A DNA stretch of 64,000 nt, from assembly GCF_020880995.1 (NCBI RefSeq), contig NZ_JAJISD010000004.1, forward strand, positions 1 to 64,000. Direction: 5' to 3'. The notes beneath the pieces were generated by a model that was not told the origin of the DNA, made no database searches, and worked only from the letters and a program-made list of their open reading frames with translations. The translations under genes were made by a program, and so were the position numbers. Position 1 is the stretch's first letter. Each line of letters begins with the position of its first letter. Of the stretch, positions 17,286-24,769 are shown piece after piece. The DNA is from Reyranella aquatilis. Its GTDB lineage: Bacteria > Pseudomonadota > Alphaproteobacteria > Reyranellales > Reyranellaceae.

Positions 17286-18008
17286 ATGCAGGACGCAGAC
17301 GCCATGACCCTTTCGCGACTCAAGATTCTCACCGCCGCCCTCGCCGCCATAATCGCCGGCGCCGCCCCCTCTCTCGCCCAACCGCCGGAGCCGGTGCGCA
17401 TCGGCGACTTCAGGATCGACGCGACCGAGGTGACGATCGGGCAGTTCCGCGACTTCGCGCGCGCCACCTCGTTGCGGACGGCCGCCGAGCGCGAAGGCGG
17501 CGGTTTCGAATACACCGGCGGGTGGACACGGCGGCAGGGCTGGACCTACGAGCGCCCGCAGGGCCAGCCCGGGCAGGACTCGGAGCCCGCCGTGCACGTC
17601 ACCTGGGCCGAGGCCGATGCCTTCTGCCGGCATGTCGGCGGCCGCCTGCCGACGATCGCCGAGTGGCGAAAGGCCGCCTACACCGAGCAGCGCGAGCAGC
17701 CGACCGATGGCTACGTCCGCGGGAAGACCTATCCCTACCCGGTGGGCGACGCCCCCGACGGCATGAACAACAACCGCCGGGCGCACGTAGCGGTCGCAAC
17801 CACCCGGCGCGGCGTCAACGGGCTCTACGACATGGGCGCCAACGTCTGGGAGTGGATCGCCGACCGGCGCGGCGACGACGCGCTCACCGCCGGCGGATCC
17901 TGGTGGTACGGGCCGGAGCAGGCCCGCACCGACGGCGCCCAATGGAAGCCCTCCGGCTTCTACGCGGTCTATATCGGCTTCCGCTGCGCCTACGACGCGA
18001 AGAGTTGA
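17286..18008 (+). CDS. Secreted FGE-sulfatase (SUMF1-fold) domain protein lacking the catalytic Cys pair
   Basis: The product has 240 residues. The first ~31 are a signal peptide (an internal ATG at 17304 is a possible start). The rest shows the formylglycine-generating-enzyme fold: IDATEVTIGQFRDFA, PAVHVTWAEADAFCRHVGGR, LPTIAEWRKAA, GLYDMGANVWEW and a terminal GFRCAYDAKS. The two active-site cysteines of true FGEs, usually in GGSW.C..YC, are absent; this protein reads GGSWWYGPEQ there. It is therefore unlikely to oxidise sulfatases and more likely a structural, binding or EgtB/PvdO-type relative. Its last ~50 bases recur at 26085. Confidence 0.8.
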   Translation: MQDADAMTLSRLKILTAALAAIIAGAAPSLAQPPEPVRIGDFRIDATEVTIGQFRDFARATSLRTAAEREGGGFEYTGGWTRRQGWTYERPQGQPGQDSEPAVHVTWAEADAFCRHVGGRLPTIAEWRKAAYTEQREQPTDGYVRGKTYPYPVGDAPDGMNNNRRAHVAVATTRRGVNGLYDMGANVWEWIADRRGDDALTAGGSWWYGPEQARTDGAQWKPSGFYAVYIGFRCAYDAKS

Positions 18009-18033
18009 GCAGATGGGTCCCGCACGTGGTCAG

Positions 18034-19503
18034 CTAGTTCGGGCTGGTCTGTGATTGATTTGTCGTTTCATAGATCGGCGGCGGCAGCACGCCGGTCGGC
18101 GGCACGAACGCGGGCACTGAGATCGGCGGTGTCGTCGGAACCGCCGTGGGGGCAGGCGCGAGCGGAGAAGTGGCTGGCGTTGTACCGGGCGGAGACTGAG
18201 CTGCCGCGGCATTGATGAGAAACGTGAGGACTTCCGGGCTCGGCACGTTGGATCCGCCGAGGAGCTGTGCGATCAACTGGTTGAGCGTCTGAATGTTGCC
18301 GAGCACTGCGGTGGTGGGGGCTGGGATTCCAGCCACGAGCGGCAATCCAGTGGCCGGTCCTGTCGCGACGCCCAAGGCCGCTAGGTTGGTCTGTGGTTCG
18401 AATGCTGTCGATGGCGCCATAGCCTGCAATGAATCGACAGACTGTATGGGACCGACAGACTGCGATAGGCCGGAAGCCTGCAGAGGGCCGGTAGACTGCA
18501 AGGGCCCGGCGGACTGCAACGGTCCGGCGGACTGCAATGGCCCCGCGGATTGCAACGGTCCGGCCGACTGCAACGGGCCGGCGGACTGCAAGGGTCCAGC
18601 GCCCTGAGCCGGACCCGCCTCCTGCAAGACCCCGGCGCCCTGCGCCGGGCCGACAGCCATCAGGGGGGTGGATCCCTGTTGCGGAACAGCGCTCGCCATC
18701 TGCGAGCCGGGGACGGCCGGTGTCACGCTCGCAACGTTCATTTGCGCCTGCTGGGTGGCGGGGACGGCGGCGAGCGCCGCTGCCGGCGCCATCGCCGAAT
18801 TGAAGCGGCTCAAAGCCGAGTTGGCGATGGCGACGCCGATGGCGGTGACTGACGGCAGGCCGCCTCCGCCGCCGGGCGTGCCGGCACTCTGGAATGAATT
18901 GTTGCTGGTGCCCAGGCTGCCGGCGGGAATCGGTGCCGGCGGCGTAGGCGGCGCACCCACCGGTGCTCGAATCTGTGAGCCCGGCTGCGTCGTCGTTTGC
19001 GTCACGCCCTGACTGGTCACCGTCAACGAGCCACCGAACAGAAAATTGGCGGTCGTCGCGCCGCTGGCTGCCACTGCAACGGTTGCAATGCCGCCGCGAA
19101 TGCCCATGGTCGCCGACGGCGTTTTGACATTGATTTCTGAATTCTTGCTGATCGCGCCGCCGACCACGCGGAATACGCCCCGAGACGCAGACAGGACGAG
19201 TTCTCCGGTCTTGCGTTGCGGATCGTACACGAACTTGTCGATGGTCAGCACGCTGTTCGGCCCGACGGTGAGCGACGTCCCATCCAGGAAGACGATGTAG
19301 GCCTTGTCGTTTGCGCCAGTGGTGACCCGCTCGTTGGGCTCCATGTCGTTGCCGACGCTGAGGATGCGCTCGACGCCCTGAGGGGGCAGCCCCTTGGGCT
19401 GGCCGTCGACGACCGAGGTTACGCCAACGCGTGCCCATGACGGTGCCGCCCACTGGAGGCCGATCGCCATGACCGCAAGGAGTCGGAAGCCGAAGCTTCG
19501 CAT
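18034..19503 (-). CDS. Secreted FecR-domain protein with hexapeptide repeat
   Basis: The product has 489 residues. A signal peptide (1-24, ending SWARV) is followed by a FecR domain at about 50-150, including NERVTTGANDKAYIVFLDG and SASRGVFRVVGG. Residues 285-362 are thirteen tandem six-residue units, with consensus GPLQSA, in a Pro/Gln/Ala-rich tail that ends in proline-rich segments. A GAGGGG site precedes the ATG at 19503. No fecI-type sigma factor or TonB receptor lies nearby, so it is not a classical anti-sigma FecR. A secreted carbohydrate- or surface-associated role is more likely. The TPR gene 101 bp upstream on the same strand is a likely operon partner. Confidence 0.75.
   Translation of the reverse strand: MRSFGFRLLAVMAIGLQWAAPSWARVGVTSVVDGQPKGLPPQGVERILSVGNDMEPNERVTTGANDKAYIVFLDGTSLTVGPNSVLTIDKFVYDPQRKTGELVLSASRGVFRVVGGAISKNSEINVKTPSATMGIRGGIATVAVAASGATTANFLFGGSLTVTSQGVTQTTTQPGSQIRAPVGAPPTPPAPIPAGSLGTSNNSFQSAGTPGGGGGLPSVTAIGVAIANSALSRFNSAMAPAAALAAVPATQQAQMNVASVTPAVPGSQMASAVPQQGSTPLMAVGPAQGAGVLQEAGPAQGAGPLQSAGPLQSAGPLQSAGPLQSAGPLQSAGPLQSTGPLQASGLSQSVGPIQSVDSLQAMAPSTAFEPQTNLAALGVATGPATGLPLVAGIPAPTTAVLGNIQTLNQLIAQLLGGSNVPSPEVLTFLINAAAAQSPPGTTPATSPLAPAPTAVPTTPPISVPAFVPPTGVLPPPIYETTNQSQTSPN
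18418..18651 (-). repeat. 18-bp coding minisatellite, 13 units
   Basis: Thirteen consecutive 18-base units lie inside the FecR-domain gene. Each encodes a hexapeptide, with five exact GPLQSA units in the middle and degenerate units at both ends (GPAQGA, GVLQEA, GPLQST, GPLQAS, GLSQSV, GPIQSV, DSLQAM). The central units differ at synonymous positions, so they are not all recent copies. The phase is kept in frame throughout, which argues for selection on the protein. Copy number may vary between strains. Confidence 0.9.
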
Positions 19504-19604
19504 GTTAGCCCCTCAATCGGCGGACCCGGGTCCGTCGCCTGTCTCGTTTCGTTGAAGGCCCTCCAACGTCGGCCTCCCGCCTTTTCGAATTGCGTTGCCT
19601 GGCC

Positions 19605-20048
19605 TCAGGAGCGCTTGGCGGCCTTCAGGAATTCTTCCGCGCGCGCCTTGAGGACCGGTGAGGCGCGCTTTGAGAAACGCACTTCGCCCAGATACGTCCG
19701 TGCCGCTTCGAAAGAACCAAGCCGGAAATAGAGGACGCCGAGCTCGAGCTTTATTTCAGGCTGATCGCCGTCGATAAGCAGCAGGCGGTCGAGCGCCGAG
19801 ATTGCCCCTTCCAGATCGCCGATCTTGATGGCGATTTCGGCAAAGGCCATGAGCGTGGCGGGATCCGCAGGCTTGCGGAGCGTTTCCTGGAAAGAGGCCT
19901 GGTATGCCGCGCGCATCTCCTGCCCCGGAGCAACCGCAGTGGTCGGCTGCGCCCCCGGAGGCAGACTCTGGGCATCGGCGGTTTCAACATTTAATGATTG
20001 TGAAACCAGCAGAAGTGACAGAGCGATCCGGGGAAACTTGGCTGTCAC
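19605..20048 (-). CDS. Secreted TPR protein
   Basis: The product has 147 residues starting with GTG at 20048. A signal peptide (about 1-26, ending ADAQS) is followed by about two tetratricopeptide helix pairs, such as IKIGDLEGAISALDRLLLIDG and LELGVLYFRLGSFEAARTYL. TPRs mediate protein contacts. The FecR-domain gene lies 101 bp downstream on the same strand. FecR-like secreted proteins with TPR partners are common in alphaproteobacteria, so the two probably act together in the periplasm. The ribosome site is weak (TAGGTC). Confidence 0.7.
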   Translation of the reverse strand: MTAKFPRIALSLLLVSQSLNVETADAQSLPPGAQPTTAVAPGQEMRAAYQASFQETLRKPADPATLMAFAEIAIKIGDLEGAISALDRLLLIDGDQPEIKLELGVLYFRLGSFEAARTYLGEVRFSKRASPVLKARAEEFLKAAKRS

Positions 20049-20360
20049 GGCGACCTACGAGAATCTGAGTGCAAAAAGTTAGCAGGGTAGAAAGTTTGAA
20101 GCAAGATTATACAGCACCTACGCGGCAATTTGTTTTGCGAACCGGCACGGCCGTCAGCGGGGGTGTCGGGCTAGGAGGCGTGGCCATTTTGGATCGTCCC
20201 CACCCGGACGGTGCTGCCACGAACCGGCAAAACCATGGATCGCCGGTGCAGTTGCGAGGCCGCACACCTCGTTATCTTGGGAAGCGCAACTTATCGCCTA
20301 CGACACCAAGGATAGGCCGTCATTGAGCGCGCGGCTGGACGCTGGAACTGGCCGTAGCGC
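20049..20360. other. Intergenic stretch without a gene
   Basis: There are 312 bp between the divergent-facing start of the TPR gene and the stop of the CIA30 gene. The part near 20080-20150 is less GC-rich than its surroundings and contains a perfect minus-strand TATAAT. A short plus-strand frame at 20069-20326 has no domain, start site or codon pattern that supports it. Nothing else is seen. Confidence 0.5.
20106..20111 (-). promoter_or_regulatory. Candidate -10 element for the TPR-FecR operon
   Basis: The minus strand carries an exact TATAAT 58 bp upstream of the GTG start of the TPR gene, in a locally less GC-rich region. No good -35 hexamer lies 16-18 bases upstream. A TG directly in front resembles, but does not match, an extended -10. 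Confidence 0.35.
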
Positions 20361-20981
20361 TCAGCCGTAGAAGCGGACCCCGCCCAGAGCGAGGTTAGCG
20401 GTGAAGGCACGTCCGATGGCTACGATTCCCAGCCGGCGCAGGTGCTCCAGATTGAGCGACACCCCGGTGCGATGGGGCACGAAGTCCGCGAACGCCAGCC
20501 GCAGGCTCTGCCACTCGGGCTGCACCGAAAACTCCCGCCGGTAGGACTGCCATGGCCGGTCGAGGTCGGTGGTGCGCAGGTGCAGGCTGTAGGACTGCCG
20601 CGGGCCACAAGCGTCGATCTCGAGCCCCTGCCAGCGCCGAGCATCGAGCGTGCCGCTGCCCGATACCTGCGGACGGGCGAGATCGAGTGCCATCTGGATG
20701 AAGCCGCCGTTGTTCTCCAGCCGCACGTCGCCGCCCATCACCAGGGCCGGACGTCCCGCCACCGTCTCCCGGGTCAGCGTGCCCCGTGACACGCCGCCCA
20801 TCACCTGGTCGGTGACCAGCTGCCAGCGTGTGCCCAGCGCCGACAGGCCGGCAGGATCGGAGAGATCGTCGATAATCGGGGAAGGCAAGGCTGGGGTCTG
20901 GCTCCAGGCCACAGGGAGGGGCGCCACGAGCGCACCCGACAGAAAAAGGAGAGAGCGGTTGGCGGCGCGACGCCGGATCAT
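20361..20981 (-). CDS. CIA30 (complex I intermediate-associated protein 30) domain protein, secreted
   Basis: The product has 206 residues. A signal peptide with MIRRRAANRS covers about 1-27. A CIA30/NDUFAF1-type beta-sandwich follows, identified by the TDQVMGGVSRGTL motif near 58 and the terminal IGIVAIGRAFTANLALGGVRFYG-like edge strand. Bacterial members have a galactose-binding-like fold of unknown function. The start at 20981 lies 7 bp after the stop of the small secreted gene upstream, which implies co-transcription. Nothing suggests a link to respiratory complex I here. Confidence 0.72.
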   Translation of the reverse strand: MIRRRAANRSLLFLSGALVAPLPVAWSQTPALPSPIIDDLSDPAGLSALGTRWQLVTDQVMGGVSRGTLTRETVAGRPALVMGGDVRLENNGGFIQMALDLARPQVSGSGTLDARRWQGLEIDACGPRQSYSLHLRTTDLDRPWQSYRREFSVQPEWQSLRLAFADFVPHRTGVSLNLEHLRRLGIVAIGRAFTANLALGGVRFYG

Positions 20982-20988
20982 GCGTCGC

Positions 20989-21276
20989 TCATGGAGGCGG
21001 CACCGCATAGCCGTTGCGGCGCAGGAGTTCCTCCATCGTGCGGATGCCCGCTTCGGTCCGGCCTGCCGCGCAGTCGGAGATGGCGGACTTGCGCGGCATG
21101 TCCATGCTGCCGCCACCCTCGCCCTTGCCGGCGTTGTAGCGATCCCAGTATTCGACCAATTGCGCGCAGCGGGCGCGCGCAGTGGCGGACTCTGTCGCGG
21201 GCGGTGGCTGCCCATGGGCCTGACCGCCCCCCATCGACAGAAGGAGAACGCTGGCGAGGAAGGGTAACCGTGACAT
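20989..21276 (-). CDS. Small secreted protein of unknown function
   Basis: The product has 95 residues beginning at the ATG 21276. A signal peptide (SRLPFLASVLLLSMGGGQAHG) is followed by a helical mature part with two cysteines, in ARCAQLVEYW and SDCAAGRT, that could pair. The C-terminus is proline-rich. No family was recognised, though short Cys-containing helical secreted proteins of this type are frequent in rhizobia. It precedes the CIA30 gene by 7 bp and is probably transcribed with it. Confidence 0.6.
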   Translation of the reverse strand: MSRLPFLASVLLLSMGGGQAHGQPPPATESATARARCAQLVEYWDRYNAGKGEGGGSMDMPRKSAISDCAAGRTEAGIRTMEELLRRNGYAVPPP

Positions 21277-21394
21277 GTCTGGCTCCGCGAATACCGTTTC
21301 TACGTCGAAACGGCCGCCCCGGATGTCGGCTGCCTCGATTGTCACGACGATGGCGGCTGATCGCGCACGAGCCTATGAGCGTCTCGCCAGCGTT
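21277..21394. other. Intergenic stretch upstream of a pseudogene
   Basis: This segment separates the small secreted gene (starting at 21276, minus) from the decayed HTH gene on the plus strand. No frame, hairpin or promoter of note was seen. The whole 650 bp from 21277 to 21926 contains no intact gene. Confidence 0.4.
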
Positions 21395-21700
21395 GTGACC
21401 ATCTACATGGCCTTCCGGTCAGCAAGCGCGGCAAGCGCAAGCTGGCTTTCCCTCTTGAAGTCGCGCGCGTACCGCCGGGGGCATCCGACACAGCCAGCAC
21501 GCTGGTCAAGGCCATCGCCGGTGCATTCTGCTGGCAGCGGATGCTGGAAACGGCTCGGCACGCGAATATCGGGGAGATCGCCAAGGCCAAGAGGATCAAC
21601 CATCCCACCTCTCACGCGGGCTCCGGCTGACTGAGCTCGCTCCGGCGACGATGGAAGCGATTCTGGATGGACGCGCGAGTGCCGGGCCAACGCAGGCGGA
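21395..21700 (+). pseudogene. Decayed small HTH protein of the recombinase-associated type
   Basis: Two frames carry matching parts of one protein. From 21415 to about 21600 one frame reads VSKRGKRKLAF, then a Pro/Gly-rich turn, then LVKAIAGAFCWQRMLETAR and IGEIAKAKRINH. From 21624 another frame reads RLTELAPATMEAILDGRA. In intact homologs these are continuous (an LVKALARAxRWQRML helix followed by an HTH, then RLTLLAPDIVEAILDGR). They are short proteins found beside serine recombinases in alphaproteobacteria. A frameshift near 21605-21620, and probably another near the GTG at 21395, has broken the gene. Confidence 0.55.
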
Positions 21701-21926
21701 GGCGATACAAGGCATTTCCGTGGTATGGGCCTCGGCAGTTGCGTTTTGCTGCGTGCTTGCTCGCCAAAACTCGTGTGGATACGGCTGGACGATAGACGTC
21801 TTCATCGGCTTCCATTCTTCCCCAATGGCCGCAAGTTTCGTTCATCGACGATGGATTTGAGCTAGTCTGGAGCGGTGTGTTGGTTGATCGGAGTGATTGC
21901 CGATCGGATGAGAAAGAGGTTTGGGA

Positions 21927-22304
21927 ATGTTCTCGCATATCTTCGTCGGCGCGGACGACGTTGCCGTTTCGAAAAAGTTCTATGATGCCGTGCTCGGCGC
22001 CATCGGTGTGCCAGAGGGCAAGGCCGACCCCAAGGGCAGGGTCTTCTATCGTACTCCGGCCGGTATCCTCGGGATCAGCAAGCCGATCGACGGAAAGGCG
22101 GCGACTCATGCCAACGGCGGCACGATCGGATTCGCCTGCGACAGCCCCGAAAAAGTGAAGGCCTTCCACGATGCCGGCGTGGCGAACGGTGGCAAGTCCA
22201 TCGAAGACCCGCCCGGCTGGCGCGAGGGTGGAGCGGCCAGACTCTATCTGGCCTACCTGCGTGATCCATACGGCAACAAGATCTGCGCCTTGCACCGCGG
22301 CTAA
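21927..22304 (+). CDS. VOC-family (glyoxalase/bleomycin resistance-like) protein
   Basis: The product has 125 residues. It is a vicinal oxygen chelate fold made of two beta-alpha-beta-beta-beta modules. It opens with SHIFVGADDVAVSKKFYDAVL and ends with YLRDPYGNKICALHRG, where the family normally has DPdGN.iel. Metal ligands are plausible (His near the start, the Glu/His near the end), but the activity cannot be assigned among lyases, dioxygenases and resistance proteins. The ATG at 21927 follows AAAGAGG. It stands alone between decayed DNA and the ECF S-like gene. Confidence 0.85.
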   Translation: MFSHIFVGADDVAVSKKFYDAVLGAIGVPEGKADPKGRVFYRTPAGILGISKPIDGKAATHANGGTIGFACDSPEKVKAFHDAGVANGGKSIEDPPGWREGGAARLYLAYLRDPYGNKICALHRG

Positions 22305-22406
22305 CGCGCTCGACGAGGACGGGGCATCAGCCGCAGCAGCCTTCCACGATCACGCTGCTAGCGGCTGAGGGCCTCGCAACTGGAGATTCGGGGCGACGCT
22401 GCCGCG

Positions 22407-22907
22407 CTACGCGCCGCCGCGTAACCGCCTCCGGACGAGAGCCCAGGCAATGAGCGCGACGACCAGCTTGTCGGCGAGCCCAATCGGCAATCCACCGATT
22501 GTGATGGTCGTCGTTGCCCGCACGGTTACGCCTCCCGACACCCAGTCCGTCACCGGTGCAGAAACCACTGCTGCCACTACCGCGACTGACGCTCCGAGGA
22601 TGACGGCTTTCCACAGTCGATCGAAGCCGATCAGTCGCATGAGCACGAGGGCGGTAATCACAACTGAAATCTGAGTGCCGATGTAAATCGGATACACCGG
22701 ACCGATGACCGCCCAACCGAGAGCGGCCGTGATGGCGCCGACCGCGATGGCAAGCCCGGGAGGGAGGAGTGCCGCTCCGGTCAGACTGCCAATCGTATCC
22801 AAAGACAGTGGCAGCGAGAGCAGATTGGCGATCATGCCGACGGCCAGGTTGAGGGCGACACAGGCGGCGGTGATGGCCAACTGGTGCGGCGGGGCGACTT
22901 TCAGCAT
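22407..22907 (-). CDS. ECF transporter S-component-like membrane protein
   Basis: The product has 166 residues with five or six membrane helices. The pattern LSLPLSLDTIGSLTGAALLPPG followed by AIAVGAITAALGWAVIGP resembles the substrate-binding S component of energy-coupling factor transporters, which bind vitamins or their precursors. No EcfA/EcfT genes are near, so it would have to share a module elsewhere or work alone. The ATG at 22907 was chosen because the first helix begins shortly after it. No riboswitch was recognised in the 220 bp upstream, so the vitamin cannot be guessed. Confidence 0.5.
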   Translation of the reverse strand: MLKVAPPHQLAITAACVALNLAVGMIANLLSLPLSLDTIGSLTGAALLPPGLAIAVGAITAALGWAVIGPVYPIYIGTQISVVITALVLMRLIGFDRLWKAVILGASVAVVAAVVSAPVTDWVSGGVTVRATTTITIGGLPIGLADKLVVALIAWALVRRRLRGGA

Positions 22908-23127
22908 TGCTTGCGCCCTTCCATGACCGACATTCACCCGATGACTGCGCTGCCGAGGCCAGATTGCAGCGCTCGACCGCACGCCGCAAAACCGTAGGGG
23001 CCGCATGGGCCCCGACCCGCCCCTTGGCGGAATCAATTCAGGTCTGCCATGCCAACAGCGTGGCTTGATCCCGCCTCACATCGTCGCATAGCCTGCGGTC
23101 AATAAAAGACGAAGGGGCGGAGACACC

Positions 23128-24204
23128 ATGGATCGCAGGCAGTTCATCGGCGCATCGGCTGCAGCCGGGCTCATCTCACTTGGCGGCACCAACGCTGCGC
23201 GGGCGCAGCAGATTCTGAAGTTCACGATCACCTGCGGCCATCCGCCGGTGTTCAATTGGGTCAAGGTGCTCGACGAGACGTTCCTCGGCACGATCGACCG
23301 GGAGCTCGCCGCCGCCGGCTCGCCGGTGAAGATCGAATGGACCAAGGCCTATGGCGGCACCGTCGCGAAGCTCGGCGCCGAGAGCGATGCGCTGAAGACC
23401 TCCGTGTCCGATGCAGGCCTCGTGTCGCAGATCTTCGAAGCCGCCAAGTTTCCGCTGCAGCAGGTGACGCTGCAGGTACCGTTCGGCTCGCCGGACATCG
23501 CCACCGTCAGCGCCATCGTCCAGAAGCTGAACGGGCAGTTCACCGAGATGAACGACGCCTGGTCGAAGAACAACATGATGGTGCTGGGTATCGTCGCCAT
23601 CGATGGCTACCAGCTCATCACGAACTTTCCGGTGAATTCCGCCGCCGACCTCGCGGGCAAGAAGATCTTCGTACCGGGCCCGATCGCAAACTGGCTGCAG
23701 GGCACCGGGGCGGTCGCCGTCGCCGGCAATCTCAACACTTACTACAACGGCATCCAGACCGGTGTCGCGCAGGGCGCGATCGTGTCGATGTCGCCGGTCT
23801 GGTCGGCCAAGCTCCATGAGGTCGCGCCGCACATCACCCTCTGCAATCTCGGCGCCCAGTACACCGGGTCGCTCGCCTTCAACCTTCGCAGCTTCCAGAA
23901 GCTTCCGCCGGTCGCGCAGGAGGCCGTGCGCAAGGCGGGCAAAGCCTACGACGCCGAGTTCGCGAAGACACAGACGGCTCTTGCGGAGGAAGCGGTGAAG
24001 AACCTGCGGGCCGCCGGCGCCAACGTCACGACCCTGCCGGAAGCCGAGCGGGCGAAGTGGGCGGCAATGCTGCCCAACCTGCCGGATGCCTGGGCAAGCC
24101 AGCTCGAGAAGCAGGGCGTGAAATCCGCACGCCCGCTGGTCAACGCCTATGTCGAGGGGTTGAAGGCCGCAGGCGTCAAACCGGTGCGGGACTGGAAGGC
24201 CTGA
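23128..24204 (+). CDS. TRAP transporter solute receptor, DctP family
   Basis: The product has 358 residues. It begins with a Tat-type signal (MDRRQFIGASAAAG, ending AARAQ), so it is probably exported folded. The mature protein has the DctP periplasmic-receptor pattern, including KIEWTKAYGGTVAKLG and a central conserved block GYQLITNFPVNSAADLAGKK. The conserved Arg that holds a substrate carboxylate could not be placed with certainty. The start follows a GGGGCGGAG site. It is the first of three genes (4-bp gap, then a 4-base overlap) encoding a complete TRAP importer driven by a sodium or proton gradient. Confidence 0.88.
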   Translation: MDRRQFIGASAAAGLISLGGTNAARAQQILKFTITCGHPPVFNWVKVLDETFLGTIDRELAAAGSPVKIEWTKAYGGTVAKLGAESDALKTSVSDAGLVSQIFEAAKFPLQQVTLQVPFGSPDIATVSAIVQKLNGQFTEMNDAWSKNNMMVLGIVAIDGYQLITNFPVNSAADLAGKKIFVPGPIANWLQGTGAVAVAGNLNTYYNGIQTGVAQGAIVSMSPVWSAKLHEVAPHITLCNLGAQYTGSLAFNLRSFQKLPPVAQEAVRKAGKAYDAEFAKTQTALAEEAVKNLRAAGANVTTLPEAERAKWAAMLPNLPDAWASQLEKQGVKSARPLVNAYVEGLKAAGVKPVRDWKA

Positions 24205-24208
24205 GGCC

Positions 24209-24769
24209 GTGGAACTGGAAGCCGGCGTAGACAGCGCCGGAAAGGCCGATTCCTACGGCCGGCCCCAGCCGTTTCGCCTGGACCAGATTACCGGCGTCAT
24301 GAACGCGCTGGGCACGGTGGGCATCTTCGGGCTGCTGGTGCTGATCAACGTCGACATCGTCGGCCGCTCCGTGTTCAACAGCCCGCTGCGCGGCACCACC
24401 GAACTGGTGTCGCTGGCGATCGTCGGCATCGTCTTCATGCAGCTTCCCAATACGCTGTGGGCCGGCCGGTTCGTACGGGCCGAGTTGCTGATCGACGTCG
24501 TCGTGGCCCGCGCGCCGCGCCTGGCCGACGCGATCCAGGGCCTGTTCCATGTCATCGGCGCGGCAATCATGGCAATCGTCGTCATGGCGGTGACGCCCGA
24601 ACTCAGGTCGGCCTGGGAGATCGGCGATTATGTCGGCTCGCTCGGCGACTTCACCGCGCCGACGTGGCCGATCCGCCTGATCACCGTCGTCGGCTCGGCC
24701 TTCACCTGCCTGACCTACATCTGCCTCGCCCTTGCCGATTTCCGCCGGGCGCTTCGGGGTACGCCATGA
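24209..24769 (+). CDS. TRAP transporter small membrane subunit, DctQ family
   Basis: The product has 186 residues starting with GTG at 24209, four bases after the receptor stop. Four membrane helices are visible. The family motif RGTTELVSLAIVGIVFMQLP is followed by RFVRAELLIDVV, typical of DctQ. It pairs with the large subunit, whose ATG at 24766 overlaps this stop (ATGA). The N-terminal ~35 residues are hydrophilic. It supplies the small subunit of the TRAP permease. Confidence 0.87.
   Translation: MELEAGVDSAGKADSYGRPQPFRLDQITGVMNALGTVGIFGLLVLINVDIVGRSVFNSPLRGTTELVSLAIVGIVFMQLPNTLWAGRFVRAELLIDVVVARAPRLADAIQGLFHVIGAAIMAIVVMAVTPELRSAWEIGDYVGSLGDFTAPTWPIRLITVVGSAFTCLTYICLALADFRRALRGTP

Noticed and set aside
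18418..18651. CRISPR-like array
   Set aside because: The units are 18 bases, contiguous without spacers, and in frame in a coding sequence.
20069..20326. Plus-strand 85-codon hypothetical gene
   Set aside because: It begins with GTG without a ribosome site, has no domain and lies in sequence that looks intergenic.
22908..23127. Riboswitch upstream of the ECF S-like gene
   Set aside because: No cobalamin, thiamine, FMN or preQ1 core sequence was seen in this 220-bp stretch.
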